In this document: positions 6,528-8,744 of the stretch, piece after piece | How positions within the stretch are numbered: the stretch's first letter is position 1 | How the letters are laid out: every line of letters begins with the position of its first letter | Origin: Alphaproteobacteria bacterium | Lineage (GTDB): Bacteria > Pseudomonadota > Alphaproteobacteria > Kiloniellales > J153 | NCBI GenBank assembly: GCA_003693905.1 | Contig: RFLL01000124.1 | Span: 1-8,744, forward strand | DNA length: 8,744 nt | Direction of reading: 5' to 3' | The notes under the pieces: generated by a model | The model's input: the letters and a program-made list of their open reading frames with translations, nothing else | Told to the model about the DNA's origin: nothing | Databases searched by the model: none | Translations under genes and position numbers: made by a program

Positions 6528-7475
6528 CTACCGAGCTGGAGCGAAGAAAGCACGGCGCACGTAGGCGGCAACGGCTTCGATCTCCGCCGGGGTCAGAACG
6601 CTGGAAAATGCCGGCATCGAGGTCTCGCGCAGCCCCTGGCGAATGACCGTGCGCAGACGCGCCTCATCCAGGCGCGCGGCCACCTCGGGGGTGCGAAGAT
6701 CCGGCGGGTGGGGGCGCAGAAACGATCCAATCCAGTTGCGCCCGCTGCCATCGGCGGCATGGCACAACGCGCAAGCCCGGGCATAAATTTCGCCGCCGCG
6801 CTTTTCCTGCGGTGTCGCATCGTGCAGAACCGGCGCAATGTCGTGCTCGGAAGGTTCACCGGTGCCGTATTCGCGCTCGTATTCTTCCGCTTCTTCTTCA
6901 TCGTGATCTTCATCATGCCCGGCGAGTCTCTCGCCCTCGTCCTCGTTGCGGGCCTGATCGACGACGCCGGGAGGGCGAGCCGTGCGCGCGGTTCCGGTAT
7001 CCAGCGCCATGGGAAGCTCCTGGACCCGGCTCCCTTCATGACACACGCTGCAAGTGGCGAGGAAAAGAGCGCGTCCGGCCCGCTCATCCGGCGTCAGCAA
7101 CGCCGGCGATGCATCGACCGCAAGTGCGCCCGTGACAAAGGGAAATGCGGCGCCGTAGCGACGCTCATGATCCGGCCATCCGTTTTGCGCCGTATGATAA
7201 CGGGTGTTCCGCCTCGCACAGCGAACGAAAGATTCATGGACGAAGGCCGCCACCGCGCGAATGTCCGCATCGTCGAGAAGATCCTTGAACGGCTTCATCG
7301 CGGTGCCCGCGCGCCCTTCGCGAACGGCGCGTTCGATCCGCGACGGCGACAGGTTTTCGGTGCGCGTGAAATCGCGCGGCGGTGGCGCAAGGTACTTTGC
7401 CGCAACGGTGCGAGCATCGCCCGAGTAGCCGTGGCAGAAGTAGCACCGCGCGCCATAGACCGCGCGTCCGCGCAT
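6528..7475 (-). CDS. Triheme c-type cytochrome, probable C-terminal half of a hexaheme protein
   Basis: The 315 residues from ATG 7475 hold three heme c motifs: C11-H15 (CYFCH), C142-H146 (CSVCH) and C235-H239 (CALCH). The first and third modules look like complete class I cytochrome c domains with candidate axial methionines M60 and M287. The middle one is odd: a long lead-in (Y93-G134, with A-F-P-F-V-T-G) comes before its motif, and afterwards a very acidic, His-containing stretch (177-203) replaces the normal second half of the domain. There is no signal peptide, although heme c is attached only in the periplasm, and no ribosome site precedes the ATG. The frame stays open upstream through D-V-A-A-P-A-A-D to the A-run at 7527-7535, where it meets the preceding triheme gene. 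It is therefore best read as that gene's continuation. An isolated pseudogene fragment is the alternative. No catalytic domain is visible, so the role is electron transfer with unknown partners. Confidence 0.8.
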   Translation of the reverse strand: MRGRAVYGARCYFCHGYSGDARTVAAKYLAPPPRDFTRTENLSPSRIERAVREGRAGTAMKPFKDLLDDADIRAVAAFVHESFVRCARRNTRYHTAQNGWPDHERRYGAAFPFVTGALAVDASPALLTPDERAGRALFLATCSVCHEGSRVQELPMALDTGTARTARPPGVVDQARNEDEGERLAGHDEDHDEEEAEEYEREYGTGEPSEHDIAPVLHDATPQEKRGGEIYARACALCHAADGSGRNWIGSFLRPHPPDLRTPEVAARLDEARLRTVIRQGLRETSMPAFSSVLTPAEIEAVAAYVRRAFFAPAR

Positions 7476-7522
7476 CAGAAGATCGCGGTCCGCATCCGCC
7501 GCCGGTGCGGCAACATCACAGC

Positions 7523-7535
7523 TCAGTTTTTTTTT
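7523..7535 (-). other. Slippery A9 tract joining the two cytochrome frames
   Basis: On the minus strand the first cytochrome ends G-T-A9-C-T-G-A. Its zero-frame codons are GTA AAA AAA AAC TGA, so the last seven bases before the stop form the heptamer A AAA AAC in the correct phase for -1 slippage. Re-reading one base gives AAA AAA CTG AGC and enters the second cytochrome frame, which is open at this point. One extra A added by RNA polymerase or missed in sequencing would do the same. A small GCCGC/GCGGC hairpin (7498-7511) begins 14 bases after the heptamer, farther than usual for a frameshift stimulator. Confidence 0.6.
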
Positions 7536-8737
7536 ACGGCACTTTCATCCGCAGGTGCCGGTGCGGGCGAGGTCCCTGCGCGCGCACCGGTATCCTCTCC
7601 CTCTCCGGTGCGCATCGCACCGGCATCGGGATGAATGAAACGCTGAAAAACGTACTCCGCCACGTCGGCTATCTGCTGGATGGTGATCACTTTCGACCAC
7701 GCCGGCATCTCGGTGCCACGCACGCCCTTTGCGATCGCTTCCAGAAGATGCGGCCGGTTCAGTTCGGCCCGCGCCTCGGCAGAGGTAAAATTCTCCGGCT
7801 TCTTGCGCATGAAATAGGCACGCCGCCCGTCACCCGTTCCATTGGGACCGTGGCATTCCGCGCAGTTTTTTTCATAGAATTTCTTGCCAGCGGCAAAGTC
7901 ACCGACGATGCCGGCGGGGAACGGTGCGTCGATATCGCCGCCGCCATGGTTCCGGTGGCCATGCGCGGCGTGCTCTTCGGCGCTCTGCGAGCGGGCATCT
8001 GCAGCAGCCGTTTCAGCCGTCGGGGCGTCAGCACTGATGAAGGCGCGGCGAATGTAATCCACCACGGCGGCGATTTCGCTCCGCGTGAGCTGGGTGGCGA
8101 ACGGCATCATGGCGGTGCCGTCACGGCCGTAGGTGACGTAGCGGATCATGTCCTGGCGCGACAGTTGCCGGGCCTTGTCCGAGGTGAAATCGAACGGCGG
8201 CGGATCGAGGCTGTTCTTCGCCCACGAGGCGGCGTTGCCGCGTTCGCCGTGGCAGACGCTGCATGTGCGGGCATAGATTCGTCGCCCGATGCTCGCATCG
8301 GCCACCGGGGCGGGAAGCATGAGCGCCTCGCGAACATAATCGACGACGTCGGCAATGGCGGCTTCGCCCAGCACGCCGGACCAGGCCCCGGCCACGTCCG
8401 GGTCGTGCCCGGCGATCACGGAAGCCACCATTGCGTCCCGTGTCAGGCGCGCAACCGCTTCCGGCGTGGTGAAATCGACCGTGGTAGTCGTCCCCGTTCC
8501 GTCGGTGCCGTGACAGGACGCGCACTGCGCCTCGTAAAGGTCGCGCGCACGCAGCATCCTGGCGCCGCGGGCAAGGCGGCTGCGGGCATCGCCATCGTCG
8601 TGATGGCCGTCCTCCCCTTTGCCGGCGCCGGGAGATGCCTGGTCGTGAGCGAGGACGTCGCCCACGGGCATGAGGCCCGCCGGCGTCGCTGCGATGGCTG
8701 CCGCAACGGCAAGGCCGAAGACAAACTGTCGCTGCAT
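7523..8737 (-). CDS. Secreted triheme c-type cytochrome (N-terminal half of the hexaheme protein)
   Basis: The 404-residue product starts with a Sec-type signal peptide (hydrophobic 5-22, likely cleavage near V28-L-A|H31) and carries three tandem class I cytochrome c modules: C72-H76 (CASCH), C159-H163 (CSVCH) and C292-H296 (CAECH). Modules two and three have candidate axial methionines (M210 or M211, and M344) followed by the usual I-A-x-V-x-x-Y helix. Module one reads D-P-D-V-A-G-A-W where a methionine is expected, so its sixth ligand is unclear. His/Asp-rich linkers lie at 41-50 and 255-269. It should sit in the periplasm as an electron carrier; partners are not visible. The ATG is seven bases from the window end and only AGG abuts it, so an earlier start outside the window is possible. 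The stop lies directly after the A9 tract; see the slippery site for the likely read-through. Confidence 0.9.
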   Translation of the reverse strand: MQRQFVFGLAVAAAIAATPAGLMPVGDVLAHDQASPGAGKGEDGHHDDGDARSRLARGARMLRARDLYEAQCASCHGTDGTGTTTTVDFTTPEAVARLTRDAMVASVIAGHDPDVAGAWSGVLGEAAIADVVDYVREALMLPAPVADASIGRRIYARTCSVCHGERGNAASWAKNSLDPPPFDFTSDKARQLSRQDMIRYVTYGRDGTAMMPFATQLTRSEIAAVVDYIRRAFISADAPTAETAAADARSQSAEEHAAHGHRNHGGGDIDAPFPAGIVGDFAAGKKFYEKNCAECHGPNGTGDGRRAYFMRKKPENFTSAEARAELNRPHLLEAIAKGVRGTEMPAWSKVITIQQIADVAEYVFQRFIHPDAGAMRTGEGEDTGARAGTSPAPAPADESAVKKN

Positions 8738-8744
8738 CCTGTGC

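Noticed and set aside
6708..7634. Plus-strand open frame of 308 codons opposite the second cytochrome, with a hydrophobic patch
   Set aside because: The hydrophobic patch is simply the complement of the acidic Glu/Asp codons on the other strand (GAG/GAA read back as CTC/TTC). The minus strand carries clear heme motifs.
1..8744. CRISPR arrays, tRNA or rRNA genes, insertion sequences or phage genes
   Set aside because: No spaced repeats, no tRNA-like cloverleaf, and no transposase, integrase or terminal inverted repeats were seen on either strand.

Overview
The window reads as a high-GC alphaproteobacterium. A Rhodospirillales-like member is my best guess, because the envelope-sensing pair ChvI/ChvG, a short HPr kinase and rapZ sit together and are divergent from an ATP-type pckA, a gene order typical of this class. 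All calls come from reading motifs by eye; no database search was run.

Left block (1-3474, minus strand). A tightly packed operon runs right to left: chvI (response regulator), chvG (sensor histidine kinase, overlapping chvI), then an HPr kinase whose frame continues without a stop into a RapZ-type P-loop domain. This hprK-rapZ reading frame runs off the left edge. In its last 75 or so bases it stops looking like RapZ and becomes a hydrophobic segment resembling an AI-2E-type permease, so either the contig is chimeric there or the gene is rearranged. Together the block links envelope or acid sensing (ChvGI) to nitrogen-PTS signalling (HprK) and the RapZ RNA-adapter family.

Middle (3475-5809). 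A 656-base divergent intergenic region holds a strong ribosome site for chvI, several GC-rich inverted repeats and no convincing gene. It is followed by pckA (PEP carboxykinase, gluconeogenesis) on the plus strand, from a GTG start, ending in a perfect 14-bp hairpin terminator. In Agrobacterium, ChvGI is reported to influence pckA, so the divergent arrangement may be functional.

Right block (5809-8744, minus strand). A cytochrome operon reads leftward: a secreted triheme c-type cytochrome, a second triheme reading frame without its own signal peptide or ribosome site, and a DUF4136-type lipoprotein. The two cytochrome frames meet at a run of nine A residues that contains the slippery heptamer A AAA AAC, with the upstream stop directly after it. 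A -1 shift, or one extra A, would join them into a single exported hexaheme cytochrome of about 738 residues. This junction and the HprK-RapZ fusion are the two most interesting observations here.
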